The notes: generated by a model from the letters alone, not told the origin. Shown: positions 50,687 through 57,358, numbered from the stretch's first letter. The stretch: 64,000 nucleotides of DNA from Streptococcus infantarius subsp. infantarius ATCC BAA-102 (GCF_000154985.1 NZ_DS572693.1:62001-126000), one strand, 5' to 3'. Translations and numbers: made by a program.

Positions 50687-50728
50687 TGTGGTTATAGTTT
50701 AACATATTTAGTTGTACCTTCGCAAGAA

Positions 50729-50764
50729 GTTTTAGAGCTGTGTTGTTACGAATAGTTCCAAAAC
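50729..50764 (+). CRISPR. Solitary type II-A CRISPR-like repeat (36 nt)
   Basis: The 36 bases begin GTTTTAGAGCTGTGTTGTT and end GTTCCAAAAC. They match the type II-A repeat used with S. thermophilus CRISPR3 and S. mutans Cas9 at 34 of 36 positions, as I recall that repeat (differences at repeat positions 20 and 26). There is one copy, with no cas genes and no second repeat nearby. It lies in the early phage transcript, in sense orientation, between a 32-aa and a 52-aa gene and five bases before the ribosome site of the latter. The 20-30 bases upstream occupy the position of a spacer. Confidence 0.85.
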
Positions 50765-50781
50765 AAGAAAGGAGTAGAAAT

Positions 50782-50940
50782 ATGAAATGGAAGAAGTTTC
50801 TTTTTGGTGATATTCATTATAAGAATGAATCAGCAGACGGAAATCAAGAAGTGGAATTCAAATTAAAAGGTGGGTTAATTCCTAATTTGGTTTTGCTAGG
50901 CTTGATTATTGGATTGATTGCATGGATAGTAGTGAGGTAA
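50782..50940 (+). CDS. Small phage membrane protein of 52 residues
   Basis: A charged N-terminus (MKWKKFLFGDIHYKNESADG) is followed by one membrane helix (about 31-50, LIPNLVLLGLIIGLIAWIVV). AAGGAG at 50769-50774 selects ATG 50782. Longer upstream frames run into the CRISPR-like repeat and are not credible. Pairing of the repeat with a host tracrRNA and cleavage there would affect its 5' leader. Function is unknown. Confidence 0.7.
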   Translation: MKWKKFLFGDIHYKNESADGNQEVEFKLKGGLIPNLVLLGLIIGLIAWIVVR

Positions 50941-50946
50941 AAAACG

Positions 50947-51102
50947 ATGGCAATAAACGGAATAATATCTGTAGAAAATGTTAAATTAATAAAAATTACT
51001 TATCGAAAAGGAAACGGAACAAAAGAAAATCCTGCTAGGGTTGTTTCACAATTTTGGAATCAAAAAAATGAAATGGTATTTGAAATTGACCCGGCTTCTT
51101 AA
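50947..51102 (+). CDS. Small phage protein of 51 residues
   Basis: The ORF starts MAINGIISVENVKLIKITYR and ends FEIDPAS. It has alternating hydrophobic and charged residues typical of a small beta protein. GTGAGG precedes the ATG. Its stop overlaps the stop of the opposing DUF4145 gene by four bases, so the two converge without a terminator. No family recognised. Confidence 0.6.
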   Translation: MAINGIISVENVKLIKITYRKGNGTKENPARVVSQFWNQKNEMVFEIDPAS

Positions 51103-51803
51103 TTATCTCGTCTATCAATAGCTTTTCTGTAAGATTCAGGCAAAGAATCATAAACGCTTTTAATTTTTTTAGGCTGTGAAATCCTATTATCAACAATCAA
51201 ATTGACAAAAGTTAGAAGTGAGGCTGCAAGTTCTTTGTTATCTTTCAAGTCAATTTGCCCAGGGTGAACAGCGTTATTTCCGACTACGCGGACGCTATCT
51301 AGCATTTGTTGGATTTCAATTGGCATCCCTTGCCTAACTAAATATCCTATTTTATTGTTTAAATCTTTCCCCTCGGCTTTTAAGTGATCTACAAGTTTTT
51401 CAATAGCTAAACGCGATAGAGCAGCAGAAGAACGTGGGGATTTATCGAGAATTTCACTTGCTTCAATATAGATTTCTTTGACATTATCAGGCATATCTTG
51501 ATTTGGGGAAGGTACTCCTAAAATCTTAATTGGATAAAGTAGTTTTTCGCTATTTTCTAAAACTGATATAGCTTCATTCTCATGTATTGTTTTATTATCG
51601 GTTAACCAAATTGAATATTCTTGACACGCTTGACATTTTGCGATAATCATAAAAGGAGTTTCTATGTTTCTAAATGGATTGAAAAAAACTGATATAGCTC
51701 TCCATTCGTGTGAAGCAAAGCCTCCGCAATTCGGGCAAGTAAACGCTTTGGATTGTTCAATGGTATTGTAAAGATTTATTTCACTGTGATCAAAATATGT
51801 CAT
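51099..51803 (-). CDS. DUF4145 domain protein with zinc ribbon
   Basis: This 234-residue protein has an N-terminal zinc ribbon with CPNC (23-26) and CQAC (57-60). The helical C-terminal DUF4145 domain contains RVVGNNAVHPG (172-182). DUF4145 belongs to the HEPN superfamily and has been linked to RNA processing and restriction accessory roles. The spacing here (Arg-x7-His) differs from the canonical nuclease motif. I start at ATG 51803, where GGAG is 8 nt upstream; the longer frame starts inside its own -10 box. It is transcribed against the early operon. Confidence 0.75.
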   Translation of the reverse strand: MTYFDHSEINLYNTIEQSKAFTCPNCGGFASHEWRAISVFFNPFRNIETPFMIIAKCQACQEYSIWLTDNKTIHENEAISVLENSEKLLYPIKILGVPSPNQDMPDNVKEIYIEASEILDKSPRSSAALSRLAIEKLVDHLKAEGKDLNNKIGYLVRQGMPIEIQQMLDSVRVVGNNAVHPGQIDLKDNKELAASLLTFVNLIVDNRISQPKKIKSVYDSLPESYRKAIDRRDN

Positions 51804-51826
51804 ACTTTTTTCTCCAATCATTTTTA

Positions 51827-51832
51827 TTTCCA
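51827..51832 (-). promoter_or_regulatory. -10 element of the DUF4145 gene
   Basis: Minus-strand TATAAT (51832 to about 51837 region) lies about 30 nt before the chosen start. A dedicated promoter fits a gene expressed in the lysogen. Confidence 0.45.
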
Positions 51833-51860
51833 TTATACCATTTTAGAAAGGGGTGAGAAT

Positions 51861-52067
51861 ATGCAAAAAATGACGTTGAAAATGCTACGAGTAGCGAATG
51901 GATTAAATCAAAAACAAGCTGCTGAATTAGTCGGCGTTTCAGTAGACACATGGGGTCATTGGGAACGTTGCCAAACAGAACCAACTATCAGCATGGCTTA
52001 CCACATTGCCAATAAATTCAATATGAATTTAGATGATATTATTTTTTTACCTAATATTGCGGTTTAA
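51861..52067 (+). CDS. Cro-like XRE family regulator
   Basis: This 68-residue protein is almost only a helix-turn-helix: MLRVANGLNQKQAAELVGVS followed by VDTWGHWERCQTEPTISMAY. It is the best Cro candidate in the early region, though separated from PR by three small genes and the opposing DUF4145 gene. AAAGGGGTG precedes the ATG. Its last codons and stop (GCG GTT TAA) are part of a perfect copy of the repressor operator. Confidence 0.85.
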   Translation: MQKMTLKMLRVANGLNQKQAAELVGVSVDTWGHWERCQTEPTISMAYHIANKFNMNLDDIIFLPNIAV

Positions 52068-52073
52068 CCGCAA
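52057..52073. promoter_or_regulatory. Fourth operator copy on the stop codon of the Cro-like gene
   Basis: TTGCGGTTTAACCGCAA is a perfect 17-bp palindrome, the best match in the window to the operator in PR. It straddles the TAA stop of the XRE gene, 1.57 kb downstream of PR. Confidence 0.8.
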
Positions 52074-52089
52074 AAAGAAAGGAGCAAAC

Positions 52090-52221
52090 ATGAAACCAAA
52101 ACGTTATCCGTATAGCGGAAATAAAAAGCAACCTCATGAAGAGATTGCTGAGTTGAGATATGAGTTGAACGTTTTAAAAAATAATTTGTCAACTTTAGCA
52201 CATCAATTATTCAAAAACTAA
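52090..52221 (+). CDS. Small phage protein of 43 residues
   Basis: The ORF begins MKPKRYPYSGNKKQPHEEIA and continues with a coiled-coil-like segment (ELRYELNVLKNNLSTLAHQL). AAAGGAG lies 6 nt before ATG 52090. The ORF ends within the opposing gene at 52207. Function is unknown. Confidence 0.65.
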   Translation: MKPKRYPYSGNKKQPHEEIAELRYELNVLKNNLSTLAHQLFKN

Positions 52222-52425
52222 GTAACCATCATTGTTATCAATGACTTTATAACCTTGCTTCGAGGCTTCGGTGATAATTTCTGATTTTGACATTTCGTAT
52301 TCATCTAATGAAATTGTCGCACTTTTAGAATTAAGGAAATTAAAGCTAGCTTGTAGTGTTTCATCTAAATCTTTCCAACTCTTAAAAGATGTTTTTCGAC
52401 TTGGTTTTGGACTAAGTTTGCTCAT
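52207..52425 (-). CDS. Hypothetical phage protein of 72 residues, minus strand
   Basis: A basic N-terminus (MSKLSPKPSRKTSFKSWKDL) leads into an alpha/beta C-terminus (ITEASKQGYKVIDNNDGYLV). AAAGGAG precedes ATG 52425 by 8 nt, whereas the longer frame starts within that site. It reads against the early operon, so it is likely expressed in the lysogen. No family recognised. Confidence 0.65.
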   Translation of the reverse strand: MSKLSPKPSRKTSFKSWKDLDETLQASFNFLNSKSATISLDEYEMSKSEIITEASKQGYKVIDNNDGYLVFE

Positions 52426-52530
52426 AAACAGTCTCCTTTCCATAATATTTGACTTGCGATTTTCATAAGGAGGTAAGAGGTCCTATTTAATCGTTTGTCA
52501 TGAATCAATTATATCAGAAAGGATATAATA

Positions 52531-52577
52531 ACACAATATGTTGCGTTTTCAATACAATCAAAAACTATATATTGTGT
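52531..52577. repeat. Inverted repeat ahead of the second XRE gene
   Basis: ACACAATAT (52531-52539) and ATATTGTGT (52569-52577), 9 bp each with a 29-bp spacer. A TATAAT lies just upstream (52524-52529). This is a likely operator for the XRE protein encoded next. Confidence 0.55.
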
Positions 52578-52590
52578 TTTGGGATTGAGT

Positions 52591-52779
52591 ATGAAAAAAA
52601 CTTTAAGCAAGTTACTTATTGACAGAGGAATGACAGTCACAGAGTTAGCTAAAAAGACTGGTATCAGCTATAACACGTTGATGAACATCGGAAAGAGAGA
52701 CCTTTCTTTCAGTAGAATGGTGAAAATCGCTGACGTTTTAGAAGTCAGTTTAGACGAATTCAGAAAGGATAACACATGA
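52591..52779 (+). CDS. XRE family helix-turn-helix regulator
   Basis: This 62-residue protein consists of an XRE domain (KLLIDRGMTVTELAKKTGIS followed by YNTLMNIGKRDLSFSRMVKI). ATG 52591 follows GGGATTGAG. Its stop overlaps the start of the nuclease gene (ATGA), so the two are translationally coupled. The arrangement suggests that it regulates the nuclease cassette through the inverted repeat upstream. Confidence 0.85.
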   Translation: MKKTLSKLLIDRGMTVTELAKKTGISYNTLMNIGKRDLSFSRMVKIADVLEVSLDEFRKDNT

Positions 52780-53336
52780 ATAATTTAATTAACGTAACTT
52801 TAAATGAAAAACAAGAGTTTAGTTCTTTTGAAGAATTGTTTTTGTGGGCAGCTAGAGAAAAGCAAAAATGCAATTACAACTCACAACAAATCAAAAGGTT
52901 AAGAACTTTTATCAAAGATAAATATCTGAATAAGTTTCAAGGAACAATATATCTCATTGACTTTTTAGACTTGGAATTCATTCACGCTCTAGAATGTGAA
53001 AACAGCAGGGAAAATCGTGAAAAGGATATGCAGAGTTATATCTGTCAAAACTTCGAAACACTATTCCCTAATTTTGAATTCGTAAAAAGTGAATTTGTAA
53101 TAAAAAGTGGTCGAATTGACATTTTAGCTGAAGAAAAAAGCAGCAAGAGACCAGTGATTATTGAATTGAAAACAGATAATAAAAATCCGACTATTCAATT
53201 ATTAGCCTATTCAAAAGAATTTATCAATCCAATTTTAATAGGGGTTACCGAGAAGAAACTCGCCAATTCAAAAATGGACGACGATATTACATATTATGTT
53301 ATGAAAAATAAAAAAATGGAAGAGGTGATTAAATGA
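52776..53336 (+). CDS. PD-(D/E)XK nuclease of the NucS/DUF91 type
   Basis: This 186-residue protein has a helical N-terminal half and a C-terminal PD-(D/E)XK core: SGRIDILAEE (Asp115), VIIELKTD (Glu130, Lys132) and Gln141 in NPTIQLLAYSKEF. This matches endonuclease NucS-like domains. It overlaps an XRE regulator upstream and an antirepressor downstream, by four bases each. Role in phage biology is unknown. Recombination, host DNA attack and defence are all possible. Confidence 0.8.
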   Translation: MNNLINVTLNEKQEFSSFEELFLWAAREKQKCNYNSQQIKRLRTFIKDKYLNKFQGTIYLIDFLDLEFIHALECENSRENREKDMQSYICQNFETLFPNFEFVKSEFVIKSGRIDILAEEKSSKRPVIIELKTDNKNPTIQLLAYSKEFINPILIGVTEKKLANSKMDDDITYYVMKNKKMEEVIK

Positions 53337-54049
53337 ATGAGTTAATTCGTATAGATTTCAAAGGTGATAGTGCTACTGTCTCGGCTCGTGACTTATATAG
53401 AAGTTTAGAGGTTAAAACTCGTTTCAGTCAGTGGGTCGAGCAAAACTTCAAAATGTTTAAAGAGAACGAAGATTTTAGCTCTGTAGTTACAACTACACAG
53501 CAAAATCAATATGGCGGAGTTAAAAAATTACAAGATTACGCTGTTAGTATTCGCATGGCTGAACATTTAGCAATGATGTCTAAAACTTCAAAAGGGTACG
53601 AAGTCAGAGAATACTTCATTCAAGTTGAAAAGGACTTCAACAGTCCTGAGAAAATCATGGCTCGAGCTCTTAAAATTGCTGACCGTAAAATTATTAAACT
53701 TGAAGCAACAATTGAAGAGCAAAAACCTAAAGTTATCTTTGCTAACGCAGTCAGCGCAAGTCATACGTCTATTTTAGTCGGTGACTTTGCTAAGCTCATG
53801 CGTCAGAACGGCTTGAATTTTGGTCAGAATCGTATGTTTGCATGGCTGCGAGAAAATGGCTATCTAATCAGTCGCAAAGGCAAAAGTTGGAACATGCCAA
53901 CACAAAAAGCAATGGATTTAGGTCTGTTTGAAATCAAAGAAACGACTATCAATCATTCAGACGGTCATATCAGCATTAACAAGACACCTAAAATTACAGG
54001 TAAAGGGCAATTGTATTTTGCTGATAAGCTACTGAATAACATTGCTTAA
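53333..54049 (+). CDS. Phage antirepressor (AntA/AntB family with KilAC domain)
   Basis: This 238-residue protein has an N-terminal AntA domain (VSARDLYRSLEVKTRFSQWV, about 17-36). The C-terminal KilAC domain (about 140-238) contains VGDFAKLMRQNGLNFGQNRM followed by FAWLRENGYLI. Such proteins inactivate phage repressors by direct binding and promote the lytic cycle. It overlaps the nuclease stop codon (ATGA). A long inverted repeat lies just after its stop. Confidence 0.92.
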   Translation: MNELIRIDFKGDSATVSARDLYRSLEVKTRFSQWVEQNFKMFKENEDFSSVVTTTQQNQYGGVKKLQDYAVSIRMAEHLAMMSKTSKGYEVREYFIQVEKDFNSPEKIMARALKIADRKIIKLEATIEEQKPKVIFANAVSASHTSILVGDFAKLMRQNGLNFGQNRMFAWLRENGYLISRKGKSWNMPTQKAMDLGLFEIKETTINHSDGHISINKTPKITGKGQLYFADKLLNNIA

Positions 54050-54056
54050 TTAACCG

Positions 54057-54236
54057 TGCTTCTCAGACTGGTTGATACGGCTCTAGTAGGTGATTACTCA
54101 TAAATATCAATTTGACTATGTTTGATTTTCCTTTACCAATATAGATTTTTTAATCATTTACACGATAGTATCTCCTATTTATTCTTTAATCGGCTGAAAA
54201 GTGCCTACTAGGGCCATACCAGCCAGTCTGAGAGCA
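54057..54236 (+). repeat. Long imperfect inverted repeat (about 34-bp arms) after the antirepressor gene
   Basis: The left arm (54057-54091) starts TGCTTCTCAGACTGG and ends CTAGTAGGT. The right arm (54203-54236) starts GCCTACTAGG and ends CCAGTCTGAGAGCA. Arms pair over nearly their full length with a few G-T pairs and two bulges. The 111-base centre is AT-rich and non-coding. It could fold as one long RNA hairpin in the early transcript, or be a miniature element. Confidence 0.75.
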
Positions 54237-54237
54237 T

Positions 54238-54264
54238 AAAAAAACGACTGACGGCAATCAGTCG
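54238..54264 (-). terminator. Minus-strand terminator-like hairpin
   Basis: CGACTGA (54245-54251) and TCAGTCG (54258-54264) with seven A bases on the left, which read as a T-run on the minus strand. No minus-strand gene precedes it, so it may stop antisense transcription. Confidence 0.55.
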
Positions 54265-54315
54265 CATAACAAATAAAACTAAAGTAAATTATACCACATT
54301 AAAAAGGAGCACGCT

Positions 54316-54621
54316 ATGCCAAAGGTCGAAATAACTTACAAGGCTGTCGGTGTTAACGAAGATGCTGAATGGGGCGACTATGATCATCTCATGCAACGCT
54401 GGGAGGGCTTAACTAAATCAGTTGCGAAACAATGGGCAGCTGAAATGCGTGAGCATCCAGAATTTAGGAAATATGTCGACAATCCAACGCATAAAATTGT
54501 TTTCATCAATTATGAAGGTTTTGCACTTTTCGTAAAGTGGAAATCACGTAACAGATATTTATCAAAAAAAGAAACGTTAGCTGAAATGCTTAAGAACATG
54601 AAATTAGAAACAGGAGTTTAA
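54316..54621 (+). CDS. Hypothetical phage protein of 101 residues
   Basis: This acidic-basic mixed protein contains a tryptophan-rich segment (GDYDHLMQRWEGLTKSVAKQ) and ends with a helical KKETLAEMLKNMKLETGV. AAAAAGGAG lies 8 nt before the ATG. It opens the replication block after a 266-bp non-coding interval. Similar ORFs occur at this place in streptococcal phages. Function is unknown. Confidence 0.7.
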   Translation: MPKVEITYKAVGVNEDAEWGDYDHLMQRWEGLTKSVAKQWAAEMREHPEFRKYVDNPTHKIVFINYEGFALFVKWKSRNRYLSKKETLAEMLKNMKLETGV

Positions 54622-54622
54622 C

Positions 54623-54799
54623 ATGACACATTTAATTATCGCAGTCGCAGTTTTAGCGTTCGCTGAAGTAACTATATTAACAGTGTTCGGTAAACGAGCA
54701 CGTAAGAAAGAAGAACCAGTCAAACCTAATTATTCAGGTTGGGAAGCGAGTGCAATTGCATACAACCGTGCTCACGGTTTGCCAGACGATACGATTTAA
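54623..54799 (+). CDS. Small phage membrane protein of 58 residues
   Basis: The N-terminal helix (LIIAVAVLAFAEVTILTVFG, about 4-23) is followed by a basic stretch (KRARKKE) and a soluble tail ending NRAHGLPDDTI. AGGAG precedes the ATG, which lies one base after the previous stop. Function is unknown. Confidence 0.7.
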   Translation: MTHLIIAVAVLAFAEVTILTVFGKRARKKEEPVKPNYSGWEASAIAYNRAHGLPDDTI

Positions 54800-54809
54800 G
54801 AGGTACTAA

Positions 54810-54911
54810 ATGGAAAATGAATACTTTGACACAGACGAAATCATGCTAATCGGTTTTGACACAGATGGCTGGCACGGGTGCTGGGGCGCAAAAGAAGAAG
54901 AGGGTGATTAG
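54810..54911 (+). CDS. Small acidic phage protein of 33 residues
   Basis: The ORF is MENEYFDTDEIMLIGFDTDG followed by WHGCWGAKEEEGD. Its stop is directly adjacent to the GTG start of the replisome organizer. AGAGG lies upstream. Net charge is strongly negative. It is a possible DNA mimic or small regulator, without direct support. Confidence 0.55.
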   Translation: MENEYFDTDEIMLIGFDTDGWHGCWGAKEEEGD

Positions 54912-55796
54912 GTGGCTGATAATAAAAAATACTATTACTTAAAACTTAAAGAGAATTTCTTTGAGAGTGATGAAGCTATCATTTTGGAAAGTATGCCAGA
55001 TGGCTACATTTACAGCAATATCCTTTTAAAACTATATCTTAGGAGCTTAAAAAATGACGGCCTATTAATGTTCAATAATTTGATACCTTATAATGCTCAA
55101 ATGTTAGCAACCATTACACGTCATCAAGTTGGTACTGTTGAAAAAGCTATTCAAATTTTTCAGCAATTGAAATTAATTGAAATATTAGACAACGGTGCTA
55201 TCTATATGTCGAATATCCAAAATTTCGTCGGAAAATCAAGTAGTGAAGGCGACAGAAAAAGAGCTAAAAGAGCTCAAAACAGAGCAATCAGACAAACGTC
55301 CGGACAAATGTCCGACAAACGACCACCAGAGATAGAGATAGATACAGAGACAGAAATAAAGAAAGATATAGAGTTAAAGAAAGAGTTAGAACTAGAACCA
55401 GAAAAAGAAGAAAGATTTGTTGACATAGTTGAAGCGAATCTTGGTCGAGGTCTTGTTAAGTTTGAATACGATACGATGAACGATTATTTGATTAACAAAC
55501 ATGTATCAAAAGAGTTATTTCTTGAAGCAGTAAAAGTAGCAGTAGCTAACAATGTTCGCAAATTTAACTATATTAGTCGTGTTCTAGATAACTGGATTGA
55601 GAACGGTATTCAAACGGTAGAGCAAGCTTATCAAGCACAACGAGATTTCAAAGCTAAGAAAGCAAATCGTTATCAAGCAAATCAACCAGCCAAAAGCAAC
55701 GTACCTGATTGGGTCGATGAAGATTACAAACATGAAGCGACAGTAGACGAGCAAGCACAGCTTGAAGCACTAAAAAAATCTATGTTGGAGGACTAA
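54912..55796 (+). CDS. Phage replisome organizer / DnaD-like initiator
   Basis: This 294-residue protein has an N-terminal winged-helix Phage_rep_org_N domain (YYYLKLKENFFESDEAIILE, about 6-25, to about 125). A charged linker rich in Glu and Lys follows. The C-terminal DnaB_2/DnaD domain (about 180-250) contains NVRKFNYISRVLDNWIENGI. It should recruit the host helicase to the phage origin. Start is GTG after GAGGGTGATTAG. The linker-coding DNA is a purine repeat that may be the origin. Confidence 0.9.
   Translation: MADNKKYYYLKLKENFFESDEAIILESMPDGYIYSNILLKLYLRSLKNDGLLMFNNLIPYNAQMLATITRHQVGTVEKAIQIFQQLKLIEILDNGAIYMSNIQNFVGKSSSEGDRKRAKRAQNRAIRQTSGQMSDKRPPEIEIDTETEIKKDIELKKELELEPEKEERFVDIVEANLGRGLVKFEYDTMNDYLINKHVSKELFLEAVKVAVANNVRKFNYISRVLDNWIENGIQTVEQAYQAQRDFKAKKANRYQANQPAKSNVPDWVDEDYKHEATVDEQAQLEALKKSMLED
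55325..55415 (+). other. Purine-rich repeat, candidate phage replication origin
   Basis: Short AGAGATAGAGATAGAT-like and AAAGAAAGAT/AAAGAAAGAG units repeat inside the replisome organizer gene. Temperate siphophages often place their origin in this gene. Iteration is direct and the purine strand bias strong. Confidence 0.4.
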
Positions 55797-55798
55797 TT

Positions 55799-56053
55799 AT
55801 GAATGTGAAAGAAACAATTTTAAACCAACACAAAACTTTGAAACGTATCGAAGAACTACAAGAGTTTATGCACGGAACATCAACGCTAGCAATTGGGTTA
55901 CACAATGATGGGATTATTGAACAGCCAGAAGATAAATTGATATTCTTTGAAACAATGCACGATTTCTCACATATTCTTGAAGATGTGTTGGATGGTAAAG
56001 ATGTAGCAGAGGCAGTAGGTGATACATTATTTCCAGATGAGGACGAAGAGTAA
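55799..56053 (+). CDS. Hypothetical phage protein of 84 residues
   Basis: This acidic helical protein (NVKETILNQHKTLKRIEELQ at the start, ending LFPDEDEE) has no recognised domain. TTGGAGG precedes the ATG by 8 nt. Its stop overlaps the next start (TAATGA). It lies in the replication block between the replisome organizer and recT. Confidence 0.65.
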   Translation: MNVKETILNQHKTLKRIEELQEFMHGTSTLAIGLHNDGIIEQPEDKLIFFETMHDFSHILEDVLDGKDVAEAVGDTLFPDEDEE

Positions 56054-56274
56054 TGAAGATTGAATTATTACATGTAATCAACGGTTATCGCAAGTTACAT
56101 CTTGGTTTTTTCGACGATATGCACCAAGCGATTAAAGCACTCAAAAATCATGCATACGCTTATTCAGCTATTTCAGAACCACGCTTTAGAAAGTCAATGA
56201 GTGGAAATAGCATTCGCATTGATTATGGCGCTAAGACTTGCTATTACTTGCTAGAAGCTAGAAAGGTCAGCTAA
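56053..56274 (+). CDS. Hypothetical phage protein of 73 residues
   Basis: A small basic protein (MKIELLHVINGYRKLHLGFF to YYLLEARKVS) with no recognised motif. Start and stop overlap the neighbouring genes by single bases, so translation is coupled along the operon. Confidence 0.65.
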   Translation: MKIELLHVINGYRKLHLGFFDDMHQAIKALKNHAYAYSAISEPRFRKSMSGNSIRIDYGAKTCYYLLEARKVS

Positions 56275-56408
56275 TGCAACATGGATTATTTGGCGATTTT
56301 GATTACGATAATTGGCTAAGTACGTATGAGGACCACGAAGAAGTATTTCATTGTGATGAAGACGAGGCTTATGACCGCTGGAAAGATGATCAGCTAGAAG
56401 ATTGGTAA
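56274..56408 (+). CDS. Small acidic phage protein of 44 residues
   Basis: The ORF begins MQHGLFGDFDYDNWLSTYED and ends RWKDDQLEDW. About 40 percent of residues are Asp or Glu, and tryptophans are frequent. It starts on the stop of the previous gene (TAATG) and lies 12 nt before recT. Such acidic proteins in early phage operons can be DNA mimics, but nothing here proves that. Confidence 0.6.
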   Translation: MQHGLFGDFDYDNWLSTYEDHEEVFHCDEDEAYDRWKDDQLEDW

Positions 56409-56419
56409 AGAGGAAAAAA

Positions 56420-57358
56420 ATGACAACAGAATTAACGCAAAAACAAATTACATCAAATGTAGCTAACCGAATTGAGGAAATGAAGAGTGAAGGTTTACTA
56501 GTAGCGCCAAATTACAGCGTAAGTAATGCTCTAAGCTCTGCCTATTATGCTTTGACGAATTCAAATAGCGGCAATTTGTTAGGAAAATGTACGCAAGACA
56601 GCATTTACAACGCCTTGCTTGATATGGTTACACAAGGTTTAAGTCCAGCTAAAACTCAATGCTATTTCATTCCTTACGGGAACAAAGTCAAACTAACACG
56701 TTCGTATTTTGGAACAATGAAAGTTGTAAAACAATTACCTGAAGTTAGAGACATTTATGCCGAAGTTATCTACGAAGGCGATAACGTTGAAATTAAAAAC
56801 GTTGAAGGTCGTAAGGTGTTGGTAAAACACGATACTAATTGGCTTAATCAAGACAACCCAATTATCGGTGCTTACTGTATCATTGAAAAATTTGACGGTG
56901 AAAAGATTTTAACAATCATGACCAAAAAAGAAATTGATAAGTCGTGGTCTCAGTCAAAAAACAAAACTGTTCAAAATAATTTCCCGCAAGAAATGGCAAA
57001 ACGTACTGTCATCAATCGCGCCGCTAAACAATTCTTTAACACAAGTGACGATAACGACTTATTTATTGACGCTGTCAATCGAACTACAGCGAACGAATAC
57101 GATAACGATGATGACCGAGGCGTCAAAGATGTAACGCCAGAACAAGATGACGGCGAAAGCATTGATAGTTTTATCGGCGGACCATTGACAGAAGCGGTCC
57201 CTGAAGATCCAAAACAGCCTAAAGATGTGACGCCAAACGAAGACGCCTCTCAGGAGCTCACAGAAGCCCCAGAATCGGCTCAAATTTCAGAACCTGAAGA
57301 ATTACATGAACCAGAGCAAACAGAGCTATTTGAGCAATTAGGAGACCTATATGACTAA
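56420..57358 (+). CDS. recT: RecT family ssDNA-annealing recombinase
   Basis: This 312-residue single-strand annealing protein has the RecT core (about 30-205), with YNALLDMVTQGLSPAKTQCY followed by FIPYGNKVKLTRSYFGTMKV. The C-terminal third is an acidic, proline- and glutamate-rich tail that probably contacts other proteins. I start at ATG 56420 after AGAGGAA. The longer frame reads through the previous stop region. It overlaps the nuclease gene by eight bases, as a RecE/RecT-type pair. Confidence 0.92.
   Translation: MTTELTQKQITSNVANRIEEMKSEGLLVAPNYSVSNALSSAYYALTNSNSGNLLGKCTQDSIYNALLDMVTQGLSPAKTQCYFIPYGNKVKLTRSYFGTMKVVKQLPEVRDIYAEVIYEGDNVEIKNVEGRKVLVKHDTNWLNQDNPIIGAYCIIEKFDGEKILTIMTKKEIDKSWSQSKNKTVQNNFPQEMAKRTVINRAAKQFFNTSDDNDLFIDAVNRTTANEYDNDDDRGVKDVTPEQDDGESIDSFIGGPLTEAVPEDPKQPKDVTPNEDASQELTEAPESAQISEPEELHEPEQTELFEQLGDLYD

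Noticed and set aside
50740-50781. Extended start of the 52-aa membrane protein within the CRISPR-like repeat
   Set aside because: AAGGAG at 50769-50774 fits ATG 50782. The upstream codons are the repeat itself.
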